In this document: positions 51,161 through 59,781 of the stretch, piece by piece
Layout: each line of letters opens with the position of its first letter
How positions within the stretch are numbered: position 1 is the first letter of the stretch
Origin: a virus
Length of the DNA stretch: 64,000 nucleotides
Virus record (IMG/VR): IMGVR_UViG_3300036770_003738
Coordinates: 1-64,000 of that record
Reading direction: 5' to 3' (one strand)
The notes under the pieces: generated by a model
Told to the model about the DNA's origin: nothing
The model's input: only the letters and a program-made list of their open reading frames with translations
Database searches by the model: none
Translations under genes and position numbers: made by a program

Positions 51161-51173
51161 AGGACAGACTCTA

Positions 51174-51881
51174 ATGGTTGGTTGCAGTTTTATGTCAAGA
51201 CTGCAGACTAGACACCCAGGCGACATGGGAATAAATGCTGCAAAGTATCATGTGTTGGCCAGCCCAGGTTCAGGCAACCAGGCTATTGCTGCAAGAACAC
51301 AATACCAACTGGCACAAGAGCATTACGATCATGTGGTGGTGTTATGGTCCGGCATCAACAGAATTGATTTCCCAGTTAGTGAAGAACTGCAACGCACACA
51401 ACATAACAATCCCGAAGGCGATTGGGTAGCCAGTTGCAATATTGGACAAGCAGCTTGGTATCATTCCGGTGGCTTTTTGGGCACAGGAGTATTTGGTGCA
51501 GTGCCAGAACCTGTGCAAATCTTCATGCGAGCACAGTACCTGGGCTCAGAACCCAACAGCAAATATCTAAGCGAACTCACGCTGTCTAGCATAGTGAGCT
51601 TGCAGAGTCTCCTGCAAGCTCGAGGTATCACTTACCAAATGGCGTTTATATACAATACCCAACATGGTGATGTGGGACGCCAACAAGAGCATGCTCACGG
51701 CAAATTAAATCACGATTCTCCACTAGATCGATTGGTAGATTGGGACAAATTCAATATGAGCAGCAATCCTTATGAGTGGGCCATGCGTCGAGATCAGCTA
51801 GAAGGAGACCAATATCACCCTACCAGAAACGCCATGATTGAATGGTTCCGTGAGCAAATGCACATTGACATGACCCAGTAA
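51174..51881 (+). CDS. SGNH/GDSL-hydrolase-like protein
   Basis: 235 aa from ATG 51174, placed 9 bases after AGGA; a TTG at 51153 overlapping gp13 is possible but lacks a site. MVGCSFMSRL gives a G-x-S nucleophile block, VVLWSGINRIDF a G-x-N-like block and DQYHPTRNAMIEWF the D-x-x-H block, in the order of SGNH esterases. Such enzymes remove acyl groups from sugars or lipids. In a phage it could deacetylate host surface polysaccharide or modify a virion glycan. It is directly downstream of gp13, and a sigma70 promoter for the next gene lies inside its 3' end. Confidence 0.6.
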   Translation: MVGCSFMSRLQTRHPGDMGINAAKYHVLASPGSGNQAIAARTQYQLAQEHYDHVVVLWSGINRIDFPVSEELQRTQHNNPEGDWVASCNIGQAAWYHSGGFLGTGVFGAVPEPVQIFMRAQYLGSEPNSKYLSELTLSSIVSLQSLLQARGITYQMAFIYNTQHGDVGRQQEHAHGKLNHDSPLDRLVDWDKFNMSSNPYEWAMRRDQLEGDQYHPTRNAMIEWFREQMHIDMTQ

Positions 51882-51893
51882 ATCTGCTATACT
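51865..51893 (+). promoter_or_regulatory. sigma70-type promoter of exonuclease-kinase pair
   Basis: TTGACA at 51865-51870, 17-base spacer, TATACT at 51888-51893. The ATG of the exonuclease is only 6 bases further, where transcription itself should start. Confidence 0.75.
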
Positions 51894-51899
51894 TGCTGC

Positions 51900-52424
51900 A
51901 TGGCTGATTTAATGATTGACTTAGAAGGACTAGCAACTGGTCCTGATACCTGTATTCTTACTATTGCTGCTCAGAGCTTTGATCCTTTTGGGCGAGGCTA
52001 TTATGAGCAATCATACTATGCTCGAGTCACACTAGAGAGCCAAGAAAATCGTGCCATTGATCAAGGTACTATTGACTGGTGGGCCACCCAACCAGCAGTT
52101 GTTCGGGAAGAAGCCTTTGCTGAGGAAGACCGCATACCGCTAGATCAAGCACTGGATGAACTAGGTCGACTGATCTGGCACTCTAACAGAGTCTGGGCAC
52201 AAGGACCTACATACGATATGAACATTCTAGAGCATGCTTATAAAAGCTACCACAAACCCTTGCCCTGGAAATACTACATGGTGAGAGACAGCCGCACAGT
52301 ATTCAGTCTTTGGCCAGACCAACCTATTCCTCCTACTAGCCATCATGCTCTCGAAGACTGTCGCAGACAGATTGGCATGCTACAACACACACTCAGACAT
52401 CTCAACGTAACTGCACTCAAATGA
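51900..52424 (+). CDS. DEDDh 3'-5' exonuclease (DexA/RNase T type)
   Basis: 174 aa. MIDLEGLATGPDTCIL carries the first Asp and Glu of the DEDD site. AIDQGTIDWWATQPAVVREE resembles the W-W segment of T4 DexA; TYDMNILEHAYK has the middle Asp and SHHALEDCRRQ the H-x4-D of the DEDDh class. It degrades DNA (or RNA) ends; T4 DexA is a 3' exonuclease. Expressed from a sigma70 promoter whose start point coincides with the ATG, so the transcript may be leaderless. It overlaps the following kinase gene by 4 bases (ATGA). Confidence 0.85.
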   Translation: MADLMIDLEGLATGPDTCILTIAAQSFDPFGRGYYEQSYYARVTLESQENRAIDQGTIDWWATQPAVVREEAFAEEDRIPLDQALDELGRLIWHSNRVWAQGPTYDMNILEHAYKSYHKPLPWKYYMVRDSRTVFSLWPDQPIPPTSHHALEDCRRQIGMLQHTLRHLNVTALK

Positions 52425-52990
52425 CCTTACCAAAACTGCTTATTATTGGCAATGCTCGTCACGGCAAAGACACAGTATGCGACATTCTCAAACAAGAATT
52501 TGGCTACAACTTTAGATCTAGCTCAGACTTTTGTGCTGAAAAGTTTATCTATGCAGCGCTCAAAGATCGGTATGGCTATGCCACTTATGAGCAGTGTTTT
52601 GAGGACAGACACAATCACCGCGCTGAATGGTATGACATGATTCATGATTACTGCCGAGATGACTATGCTAGATTGGGACGAGAAATCTTTGCCGAAAATG
52701 AAATCTATTGTGGCCTGCGCAACAAATCAGAGTTCCATGCCATGAAGAACACAGGTGTTTTTGATCATGCTATTTGGGTAGATCGTAGTGATCACTTGCC
52801 TCAAGAAGACAAGAGCAGCATGAGCCTAGAAATTTGGATGGCCGACTATGTGATTGACAACAACGGAACGCTAGCTGATTTGCAACGCAACACTAGAGAG
52901 CTGGTTACACGTCTGGTTGCAAATCACCAGGCCGCCATACAGAATCAGACTTTGATAAATCGACTTCGCAGTTACGGCACACAGTTTTGA
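52421..52990 (+). CDS. P-loop nucleotide kinase (dNMP kinase-like)
   Basis: 189 aa. Walker A GNARHGKDT (residues ~10-18), with Asp-Thr after the Lys as in phage deoxynucleoside monophosphate kinases (T4 gp1) and dephospho-CoA kinase. FDHAIWVDRSDHL is the strand before the lid, and YVIDNNGTLADLQRNTREL is the typical C-terminal segment of this group. It would raise dNTP precursors for phage DNA. Coupled to the exonuclease by ATGA, forming a small early nucleotide-metabolism operon inside the late region. Its last 86 bases overlap the opposite zinc-ribbon gene. Confidence 0.75.
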   Translation: MTLPKLLIIGNARHGKDTVCDILKQEFGYNFRSSSDFCAEKFIYAALKDRYGYATYEQCFEDRHNHRAEWYDMIHDYCRDDYARLGREIFAENEIYCGLRNKSEFHAMKNTGVFDHAIWVDRSDHLPQEDKSSMSLEIWMADYVIDNNGTLADLQRNTRELVTRLVANHQAAIQNQTLINRLRSYGTQF

Positions 52991-53252
52991 GATTTTTAGA
53001 CTCGCAATGAGCTAGATTTCCGTCTGCATGATACACCAGCATCTGTGCTGAATAGCGGGCCCTGAACCCGCAGCGATCACAGATCATCTTCTTTTTGTAC
53101 CCAGCTGATTCCCAGCTGGGTTTTCTTTTGGGCAGTTTTTTTGCCTTGCGAATACAGTTTTCACATCTGCTACGATAGTGTACCACATCATCACGGCGAT
53201 AGTTTACAGCACAAGGACGTTGGTTACATACAGGACAAGTGGGTCTATTCAT
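52905..53252 (-). CDS. zinc-ribbon protein, possibly HNH-related
   Basis: 115 aa from ATG 53252. Two metal sites: CPVCNQRPC ... CENC and MICDRCGFRARY ... VYHADGN ... C-x8-C-R-N-C. SKSDSVWRPGDLQPDV is a C-terminal motif ('W-R-x-G-D-L') that I recall from small zinc-finger proteins of T4-like phages, so the overlapped C-terminus is judged genuine. Possibly a nucleic-acid-binding or HNH-derived protein; no clear HNH catalytic His-Asn pair is visible. An upstream ATG (53345) is rejected because a late promoter AATAAATA ends 4 bases before 53252. The 3' end overlaps the kinase gene by 86 bases. Confidence 0.65.
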   Translation of the reverse strand: MNRPTCPVCNQRPCAVNYRRDDVVHYRSRCENCIRKAKKLPKRKPSWESAGYKKKMICDRCGFRARYSAQMLVYHADGNLAHCESKNLKTVCRNCEVDLSKSDSVWRPGDLQPDV

Positions 53253-53256
53253 GGGG

Positions 53257-53264
53257 TATTTATT
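53257..53264 (-). promoter_or_regulatory. late promoter AATAAATA, 4 bases before ATG
   Basis: Minus strand AATAAATA-CCCC-ATG. No Shine-Dalgarno. Divergent from the gp18 promoter at 53314. Confidence 0.6.
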
Positions 53265-53313
53265 GGTGGACCTTTGCAAAGGGCAGCGTAGAACCGCCTT
53301 TTTTGAATATACC

Positions 53314-53321
53314 CATAAATA
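53314..53321 (+). promoter_or_regulatory. late promoter CATAAATA before tail sheath gene
   Basis: 27 bases before the ATG at 53349, with AAAGGAAACC as ribosome-binding site in the leader. Confidence 0.7.
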
Positions 53322-53348
53322 TCTACAACTTGAAAAGGAAACCACAAG

Positions 53349-56300
53349 ATGGCTCTAATCTCTCCAGGCGTAGAAGTAACAGTAATTGATGAAAGTCAAT
53401 ACATCCCTTCGGCAGTCAACACAGTACCTTACTTTGTTATTGCAACAGCACAAAACAAAGTTTCTAGCGACGGTATAACCGTTGCTGCAGGCACTACTGC
53501 TGCAAACGCCAACAAAACTTATCTCATCACCAGTCAACGTGAACTGGCAGCTACTTATGGCGTGCCATTCTTCTACAATACCACAACTGGTACACCAATC
53601 AACGGTTACGAACTCAACGAATATGGTTTGCTTGCTGCTTACTCAGCTTTGGGTGTTACCAATCGTGCTTATGTACAACGTGTTGACATTGATCTTACTG
53701 AGCTTACAGCCAGTTTGACTCGCCCTGTTGGTGCTGCTGCTGACGGTACCTACTGGTTAGACACTGCAAACAGCACTTGGGGCATATTTGAATGGAACCA
53801 AACTACCGCAGCTTTTACTGCCGTAACTCCAATTGTGGTCACTAGCACAGCTGACGTCGAAGATGCAGTTGGCGGCGATTATACACCATTGAGCACCATT
53901 GGTAATATTGGTGACTATGCAGTGGTGCCAATCAGCAACTTTGTTACCGGTTACTACAAAAACAGTTCCAACGTTTGGGTACAGGTAGGTTCAGAAGCCT
54001 GGCAAACAGCTTGGCCGACCCTAACCGGTACAAACGCCCCATCTAGTTTAACAGCTGGCAACAACATGTACATCAACGGTAACTTGGTTACTGTGGGCGC
54101 TACTAACACAGTGGCTGGTTTTGCTGCTGTGATCAACGCAGCATCTATCGCTGGTGTTACTGCTGCTGCTGTGTCAGGCAAGCTGACCATTTATGCTGAC
54201 GCTAATGCTACCAATGACGGTTCTACTGCTACCAACGGTGTTGTGTCTATTGAACCTGGTCCAAGTTCAGGTTCAGCATTGCTCACAGCATTGGGTATCA
54301 CTGCTGATGAATATCTAGCCCCGGTATACTTCCCTGGCTACAGCTACCAAAGCCCACGTTGGAGAAGCACAGACACTTCACCACGTCCTACAGGCAGTGT
54401 ATGGAACAACGTCAGTGCCGCCAACAATGGCCTGAGCTTGTCACTGAAAAAGTACAGTACAGCGTTAGGCTTGTGGGTAGCACAGTCTGTTCCTGCTTTT
54501 GCTAATGATGCTTATGCGTTCGGTACACTTGATCCCACAGGCGGCGGCAAAAACATCCCTGTAGGAACAACTTATGTTCAATATGATGCTCAACAGTATC
54601 TAACAGACCCAAATAGCTCGTTTGACTTCTTGATTCTTGAGCGTACAACTTTGGGTCAAGCAATTTATACAGGTACAACTACACCAACAGGCACAGCTTT
54701 TGGTGTTGGTAACAGTTTCTCACTGTCTGCTACTACACAAAACAACCCGCAGCCGCTAAACACAGCAACTGTGACTATTGGCGGCACAGGTACTGTGAGT
54801 GATTTTATTGCTGCTGTAAGCGCAGCTAATGTTCCACACGTTACTGCTAGTGTTAATTCAGCTGGTAATATTGTGTTGACTCATGCGCTAGGTGGATCTA
54901 TCACTGTGAGTAACACCAGTGGGACCCCACTAACTGTAGCTGGATTTACGCTAAGTACACCAAACGGTCGCGAATCTAGTACAGTTGCTAACACCATTGT
55001 GTTTAGTAACTTTGCCACCGATCCTGAATTCACATATACTGCTAGCGATACCGAACCTGATCAAGACCCAGCAGATGGCCGCTTGTGGTTCTACAGCACC
55101 GTTAGCGATGTGGATATCATGATCCAGGACAACGGTACCTGGCAAGGATATCAAAACGTGGCCAATGACGTTCGCGGCTTCGACTTGACATTAACCAATG
55201 CATCAGGACCTATTGTTGCTGCTACCGCTCCAACTACACAAAACGATGCCAATGAAAGTCCTCTGCAATACGGCGACTTGTGGATCGACAGTTCAGATCT
55301 TGAAAACTACCCTAAGATCTATCGTTGGGAACCTGTAAGTGGAGTAGATCAGTGGGTAGCCATTGACACCACAGATCAAGTGACAGACAACGGTGTGTTG
55401 TTTGCTGATGCTCGTTGGGCACCAAACGGTACTACAGATCCTGTAGCAGATGCTTTCCCAACTATCGAAAGTTTGTTGGTTAGTAACTATACTGATCTAG
55501 ATGCTCCGGACTCCACACTATACCCACAAGGTATGTTGTTGTGGAACACACGTCGTTCAGGCTACAACGTCAAGAGCTTCCAAAGCAACTACTTTAATTC
55601 AACTACATTCCCGGATGACACATTGCCTACCGTGACCAGCACCTGGCTCACGGCCAGCGGTAACAAAACTGACGGAAGCATGTATTCTGGCCGCCAAGCA
55701 CAGCGCAAGATGGTTGTAGCTGCAATGAAAGCAGGTATTGATACTAGCACAGCAGCACGTGAAGAACAAAATCAGTTTAATATTATTGCTAGCCCTGCTT
55801 ATCCAGAACTGACTCCAAACATGATTGCACTCAGTAACGAGCGCAACAATACATTGTTTGTGGTAGCAGATACACCAATGCGTCTTGGTGCAACTGGTAC
55901 TGAACTTGTAGCCTGGGCAACCAACAACAACGGCGAAGGTCTACCAACAGAAGATGGTAACTCGGCAACTAGCAACTATGCTGGTGCTTTCTACCCCAGC
56001 TGTTTGACCACAGACCTAGGCGGCAACACAGTTGTTGCTCCTCCAAGTCACATGATGGTACGCACTATCTTGCGCAGCGATGCTGTAAGCTATCCATGGT
56101 TAGCACCTGCTGGTACACGTCGTGGTGTAGTTGACAATGCTACTGCGATCGGTTACATTGATGCAGCTACAGGTGAGTTCCAACAGATTGGTGTAAGCCA
56201 AGGTGTTCGTGATATTCTTTATGAACGCAATATTAACCCAATCACATTCATCCCCGGGGTTGGTATCACTAACTTTGGTAACAAGACCACAACTACAACT

Positions 56301-56630
56301 ACTACAGCGTTGGATCGTATCAACGTTGCGCGATTGGTTGCGTTCTTACGTGGACGTCTTGAAGAAATTGGTAAACTGTTCTTGTTTGAACCTAACGATG
56401 AGATCACACGTAACGAAGTCACTAACTTGTGCAATAGTTTAATGATTGACTTGATTGCTAAACGAGCAATTTACGACTACCTGGTTGTTTGTGACTTGAG
56501 CAACAACACACCAGCACGTATCGACCGCAACGAATTGTGGGTCGACATTGCAATTGAACCAGTGAAGGCTGTGGAGTTTATCTACATCCCATTGCGTATC
56601 AAGAACACTGGCGAGATCGCAGCGGGCTGA
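53349..56630 (+). CDS. 18: gp18 tail sheath protein
   Basis: 1093 aa, much longer than T4 gp18 (659). The N-terminus MALISPGVEVTVIDESQYIP and the C-terminal domain with RRGVVDNATAIGYIDAATGE, LYERNINPITFIPGVGITNF GNKT, LDRINVARLVAFLRGRLEEI and WVDIAIEPVKAVEFIYIPLR are conserved sheath features. The sheath polymer contracts to drive the tube through the envelope. The middle has large beta-rich insertions (residues ~230-330 and ~450-560) that probably decorate the sheath surface. Followed by a hairpin and the tail tube gene, as in T4. Confidence 0.93.
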   Translation: MALISPGVEVTVIDESQYIPSAVNTVPYFVIATAQNKVSSDGITVAAGTTAANANKTYLITSQRELAATYGVPFFYNTTTGTPINGYELNEYGLLAAYSALGVTNRAYVQRVDIDLTELTASLTRPVGAAADGTYWLDTANSTWGIFEWNQTTAAFTAVTPIVVTSTADVEDAVGGDYTPLSTIGNIGDYAVVPISNFVTGYYKNSSNVWVQVGSEAWQTAWPTLTGTNAPSSLTAGNNMYINGNLVTVGATNTVAGFAAVINAASIAGVTAAAVSGKLTIYADANATNDGSTATNGVVSIEPGPSSGSALLTALGITADEYLAPVYFPGYSYQSPRWRSTDTSPRPTGSVWNNVSAANNGLSLSLKKYSTALGLWVAQSVPAFANDAYAFGTLDPTGGGKNIPVGTTYVQYDAQQYLTDPNSSFDFLILERTTLGQAIYTGTTTPTGTAFGVGNSFSLSATTQNNPQPLNTATVTIGGTGTVSDFIAAVSAANVPHVTASVNSAGNIVLTHALGGSITVSNTSGTPLTVAGFTLSTPNGRESSTVANTIVFSNFATDPEFTYTASDTEPDQDPADGRLWFYSTVSDVDIMIQDNGTWQGYQNVANDVRGFDLTLTNASGPIVAATAPTTQNDANESPLQYGDLWIDSSDLENYPKIYRWEPVSGVDQWVAIDTTDQVTDNGVLFADARWAPNGTTDPVADAFPTIESLLVSNYTDLDAPDSTLYPQGMLLWNTRRSGYNVKSFQSNYFNSTTFPDDTLPTVTSTWLTASGNKTDGSMYSGRQAQRKMVVAAMKAGIDTSTAAREEQNQFNIIASPAYPELTPNMIALSNERNNTLFVVADTPMRLGATGTELVAWATNNNGEGLPTEDGNSATSNYAGAFYPSCLTTDLGGNTVVAPPSHMMVRTILRSDAVSYPWLAPAGTRRGVVDNATAIGYIDAATGEFQQIGVSQGVRDILYERNINPITFIPGVGITNFGNKTTTTTTTALDRINVARLVAFLRGRLEEIGKLFLFEPNDEITRNEVTNLCNSLMIDLIAKRAIYDYLVVCDLSNNTPARIDRNELWVDIAIEPVKAVEFIYIPLRIKNTGEIAAG

Positions 56631-56641
56631 TGATGAAAAAT

Positions 56642-56663
56642 GGTGGGTGATTTTTCACCCACC
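56642..56663. terminator. hairpin between sheath and tube genes
   Basis: GGTGGGTGA-TTTT-TCACCCACC, a perfect 9-bp stem 11 bases after the gp18 stop. On the plus strand no U-tract follows; five A residues precede it, so the minus-strand reading is terminator-like. It may be a partial terminator or an mRNA 3'-end stabiliser. Confidence 0.55.
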
Positions 56664-56670
56664 TGATTCA

Positions 56671-56678
56671 GGTAAATA
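56671..56678 (+). promoter_or_regulatory. late promoter GGTAAATA before tail tube gene
   Basis: 19 bases before the ATG, with ATAGGAG as ribosome-binding site. Separate initiation for the abundant tube protein. Confidence 0.65.
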
Positions 56679-56697
56679 AACACATAGGAGATAACAA

Positions 56698-57321
56698 ATG
56701 GCAGTTTCATCATTACAACGCATGACAGTTCCATTGGCGAGCGATCAAAGTTCGTCAACACAGGGCTTGTTGATGCCCAAACTCAAATATCGCTTTAGAG
56801 TGATGTTTGAAAACTTTGGTGTGTCAAAACCCACCACTGAATTGACCAAACAGGTTATGAGCTTTAGTCGCCCCAACCTGAGCTTTGAGGAAATCACTTT
56901 GCCTATCTACAACTCAACTTTGAAGTTGGCAGGCAAGCACACATGGGCAGATGCCACATGCGAAATTCGTGATGATGCAGGCGGCTCAGTGAGCAAGTTG
57001 ATTGGCGAACAGTTACAGAAGCAAATGGACTTCTTAGAAATGGCTTCGGCAGCTTCGGGTATTGACTACAAGTTTACTACTGTGGTAGAAGTACTCGACG
57101 GTGGCAACGGTGCATCAACACCAGTGGTTCTTGAAACATGGAATCTGTACGGATGCTACTTGAAGTCAGCTGACTACGGCGCACTCAACTACGGTGAAAG
57201 CGCACCTGTTACAGTAAACATGACTATTGCTTATGATAACGCCAACCAAGGCGAAGGTCAAGGCGTTGGTACATTGGTTGGTAGAACTATTGGCGACGTG
57301 GTAACTGGCGCTGGAGCTTAA
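56698..57321 (+). CDS. 19: gp19 tail tube protein
   Basis: 207 aa; T4 gp19 is 163. LKYRFRVMFENFGVSKPTTE L-T-K-Q-V, then FEEITLPIYNSTLKLAGKHT WADATCEIRDDAGGSVSKLI GEQLQKQMDF and ETWNLYGCYLKSADYGALNY are the tube-protein beta sandwich with the central helix. It polymerises into the inner tube that passes DNA. Order sheath-tube-gp54-like matches the T4 tail module. TAGGAG upstream. Confidence 0.93.
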   Translation: MAVSSLQRMTVPLASDQSSSTQGLLMPKLKYRFRVMFENFGVSKPTTELTKQVMSFSRPNLSFEEITLPIYNSTLKLAGKHTWADATCEIRDDAGGSVSKLIGEQLQKQMDFLEMASAASGIDYKFTTVVEVLDGGNGASTPVVLETWNLYGCYLKSADYGALNYGESAPVTVNMTIAYDNANQGEGQGVGTLVGRTIGDVVTGAGA

Positions 57322-57326
57322 ACTCC

Positions 57327-58472
57327 ATGGGCAGTTTTGGCCAAGACTTCGCTAAAGGTTTTTTTGGCACCGACAGCTTGCGTGATTATACTCACGCAAG
57401 CCGGGTGTTTACCACCAATGCTTACGAACTTAAACCCAGGTTCAAGTTCCTTTTTCACGTGAGCTTCACAGTCAATTATCAGCAGATTCCTGCACTCAAA
57501 GGTGCTATGGACATTGATGATTTGACCAATATCAGCTACACAGTCAAAACAGTAGACCTTCCCAAGTACAATATCAGCCACGAGTACATGAATCAGTACA
57601 ATCGTAAAAGATTAGTACAGACCAAGATCAATTACGATCCAATAACTCTCACATTTCACGATGACGGCAGCGATACAGTGCGCAACATGTGGTACAACTA
57701 CTACAGTTACTACTACAAAGATGCCAGCCAAAAATACGGCAGTACTCCTAATGCTAATGGCAGCATAGGCGCCAGTCAAAACCAGCAGAATGGCTTTGGT
57801 GGCTGGGAACGAGACATTTATTCAGACAATCGTCAGGTAAACGACTGGGGCTATATCGGTGAAGCCATGAACGATGGCACTAATAGCAGTTTGTCAGGAA
57901 CCAGCGGTAAGCCTCCATTTTTTAGAGACATTAGAATTTATGGATTTGATACCAACCACAAATACGCTGAGTATGTGCTGATCAATCCTATCATTACCAA
58001 CTGGGCCCACGACCAGTACGACTACAGTGCTAGCAATGGCATCATGCAAAACTCCATGACTATTGCTTACGAAAGTATCAAGTACTATACTGGTGCTCCT
58101 AACAAGAGTGCAGTAGGCTTTGGCAAACCTGAACATTATGATACCACTCGCAGTCCTATCGCACGAGCAGGATCAACTAATAGCATATTTGGTCAAGGAG
58201 GTCTACTTGATGTAATTGGCGGAGTAAGCGAAGACTTGCAGTCAGGGTCAGTGCTAGGCGTGATCGGCGCTGTGCAAAAAGCAGGTACATTCTACAACAC
58301 CAACAAACAAAACGGTGGCCTAAAAACTCTAGTGGCCAGTGAAGCTGCGGCCCTAGGCAAAGACGTTATCAAAGGTGCGCTGCCCACTGCTACTCGAGCA
58401 GCAGCCAACCGCGCTGACGGCTGGATATTCCCTACACCGCAGGCCACACGATCAACTAATACAGGCAATTAA
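57327..58472 (+). CDS. 54: gp54-like baseplate tail-tube initiator
   Basis: 381 aa. The N-terminal half shares the tube fold with gp19: ELKPRFKFLFHVSFTVNYQQ, then NISYTVKTVDLPKYNISHEY MNQYNRKRLVQTKINYDPIT LTFHDD. The second strand block VLINPIITNWAHDQYDYSAS and MTIAYESIKYYTGA closes the sandwich. The C-terminus is longer and partly helical. In T4, gp48 and gp54 are tube-fold proteins that start tube assembly on the baseplate; this gene directly after gp19 is the best candidate. ATG 57327 is 5 bases after the gp19 stop. Confidence 0.7.
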   Translation: MGSFGQDFAKGFFGTDSLRDYTHASRVFTTNAYELKPRFKFLFHVSFTVNYQQIPALKGAMDIDDLTNISYTVKTVDLPKYNISHEYMNQYNRKRLVQTKINYDPITLTFHDDGSDTVRNMWYNYYSYYYKDASQKYGSTPNANGSIGASQNQQNGFGGWERDIYSDNRQVNDWGYIGEAMNDGTNSSLSGTSGKPPFFRDIRIYGFDTNHKYAEYVLINPIITNWAHDQYDYSASNGIMQNSMTIAYESIKYYTGAPNKSAVGFGKPEHYDTTRSPIARAGSTNSIFGQGGLLDVIGGVSEDLQSGSVLGVIGAVQKAGTFYNTNKQNGGLKTLVASEAAALGKDVIKGALPTATRAAANRADGWIFPTPQATRSTNTGN

Positions 58473-58474
58473 TA

Positions 58475-58837
58475 ATGAGCACAGTGAATGAAGTTAACAC
58501 AAACCTTGGACAAACTGTGCGGGTGTTTGATTCTTTTTATGCATTTGACGTAAATGTTCCAGCAGCAGAATATGATGTGGTGTTTAGTTTCTTTCAGAAA
58601 GAAATGACCACTCGCAAAGCTGCTGGCAACTTCACTGTGAGCCTGTTTAGAGTAGCACAAGAAACTGGAATCCCTCCACTGACGCTGCTGAGCCAGTTCC
58701 AAGGAACAGGGGCGGGCGTGTCCATGGATGTGCAGTTGGCCTACTACTTGAATCAGATTCGCAACCGTGCTACCTTGTTGGGTGTAGGAGTAGCTGTACA
58801 GCCCAACTATTATCCAGCTAGAGCAGTACTAGAATGA
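58475..58837 (+). CDS. conserved small virion protein (120 aa)
   Basis: VRVFDSFYAFDVNVPAAEYD VVFSFF then NFTVSLFRVAQETGIPPLTL LSQFQG and a C-terminal YYLNQIRNRATLLGVGVAVQ PNYYPARAVLE. The pattern is that of a small conserved protein which, in aquatic T4-like phages, lies between tail and head-completion genes. I recall it only as a hypothetical structural protein. The start is 2 bases after the preceding stop and the stop overlaps gp4 by ATGA. A head-tail role is likely by position. Confidence 0.65.
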   Translation: MSTVNEVNTNLGQTVRVFDSFYAFDVNVPAAEYDVVFSFFQKEMTTRKAAGNFTVSLFRVAQETGIPPLTLLSQFQGTGAGVSMDVQLAYYLNQIRNRATLLGVGVAVQPNYYPARAVLE

Positions 58838-59265
58838 GTCACTGGGCACAAGGCAACTACGACATTGTTAACCGTGCCAAGTATGTGGGCAAAGGCACGC
58901 CCAGATATCGTTCAGGCTGGGAACTTAGCTTCATGCGCTTTTGTGACACCAACGACAACATCCTGCAATGGGCCAGCGAAAGCATTGCTATTCCCTACAA
59001 GCACCCACTCACAGGCAAGATGACTCAGTACATTCCTGACTTCTTGATCACATATCGCACCAGAAACAACACTGTGCGAGCCGAGCTGATTGAGATCAAG
59101 CCCAAGAAACAAAGTGTGATTGAATCAAAAATGAGCAGCCGAGATCGGGCTGTGGTTGCAATCAACTATGCCAAATGGGACGCTGCAACCAAATGGGCTC
59201 AACGCAACGGCTTGAGCTTTAGAGTGATCACCGAAGATCAAATGTTCCACAACGGTCGAGGCTAA
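58834..59265 (+). CDS. 4: gp4 head completion protein
   Basis: 143 aa, close to T4 gp4 (150). YRSGWELSFMRFCDTNDNIL QWASESIAIPY, then TQYIPDFLITY and ELIEIKPKKQS are the gp4 family signature. The D and E-x-K residues in PDF ... IEIKP match a restriction-endonuclease-like core. gp4 acts after DNA packaging to stabilise the full head. Coupled by ATGA to the preceding gene. Confidence 0.9.
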   Translation: MSHWAQGNYDIVNRAKYVGKGTPRYRSGWELSFMRFCDTNDNILQWASESIAIPYKHPLTGKMTQYIPDFLITYRTRNNTVRAELIEIKPKKQSVIESKMSSRDRAVVAINYAKWDAATKWAQRNGLSFRVITEDQMFHNGRG

Positions 59266-59268
59266 GCC

Positions 59269-59276
59269 ACTAAATA
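59269..59276 (+). promoter_or_regulatory. late promoter ACTAAATA, 4 bases before ATG
   Basis: ACTAAATA-TGGC-ATG. No Shine-Dalgarno between the box and the gp16 ATG. Confidence 0.6.
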
Positions 59277-59280
59277 TGGC

Positions 59281-59781
59281 ATGACACGCAAACTCGAAGA
59301 GCTTTTTGACCTCCCTCCAACCACAGAAGAAGTAGACGCTTCCTTACCTGAACTACCTGCCAATCGTGAAACTCTTGCAGCACTAGACGCTGCTATAGAC
59401 AAGATTGACGAAGCGCTGCCTGCTGTTCGTGGCCTGGAATCAACCGACACCGAAATGGATGAACTGGCGGGACTAGCAACTGGCAGCTACAAAGATCTCA
59501 TGGATCTGGGCATGCAGGTTGACAGTCGTTTTGCTAGTGAAATCTTTTCAGTAGCATCAAACATGCTGGGCCATGCTATCACAGCAAAAACCGCCAAACT
59601 GGACAAAAAACTCAAGATGATTGATCTACAGTTGAAGAAAATGCGCCTGGATCAAACAGCCAAACCCGAAGGCGAAGACGGCACAGGCCCCATGCAAACA
59701 GCACAAGGCGTGGTTTTAAGCCGCAACGATTTGTTGGATAGAATCGTGGGTCGTAAAGATCAAAACGATCAAAAAGAATAA
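59281..59781 (+). CDS. 16: gp16 small terminase subunit
   Basis: 166 aa, as T4 gp16 (164). RKLEELFDLPPTTEEVD at the N-terminus, a middle helical pair (IDKIDEALPAVRGLESTDTE MDELAGLATGSYKDLMDLGM) and a C-terminal helix NMLGHAITAKTAKLDKKLKM IDLQLKKMRLD are typical of small terminases of T4-like phages. Its ring regulates the large terminase during headful packaging. The gp17 gene is not in the window; it may lie beyond the right end. The ATG follows the late promoter by four bases. Confidence 0.82.
   Translation: MTRKLEELFDLPPTTEEVDASLPELPANRETLAALDAAIDKIDEALPAVRGLESTDTEMDELAGLATGSYKDLMDLGMQVDSRFASEIFSVASNMLGHAITAKTAKLDKKLKMIDLQLKKMRLDQTAKPEGEDGTGPMQTAQGVVLSRNDLLDRIVGRKDQNDQKE

Noticed and set aside
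51153-51173. TTG start of the SGNH-like gene overlapping gp13
   Set aside because: ATG 51174 has AGGA at good spacing and begins exactly at the first strand with the nucleophile motif.
53253-53345. N-terminal extension of the zinc-ribbon gene to ATG 53345
   Set aside because: Would place the start upstream of the late promoter and into the gp18 leader; the extension is not protein-like.
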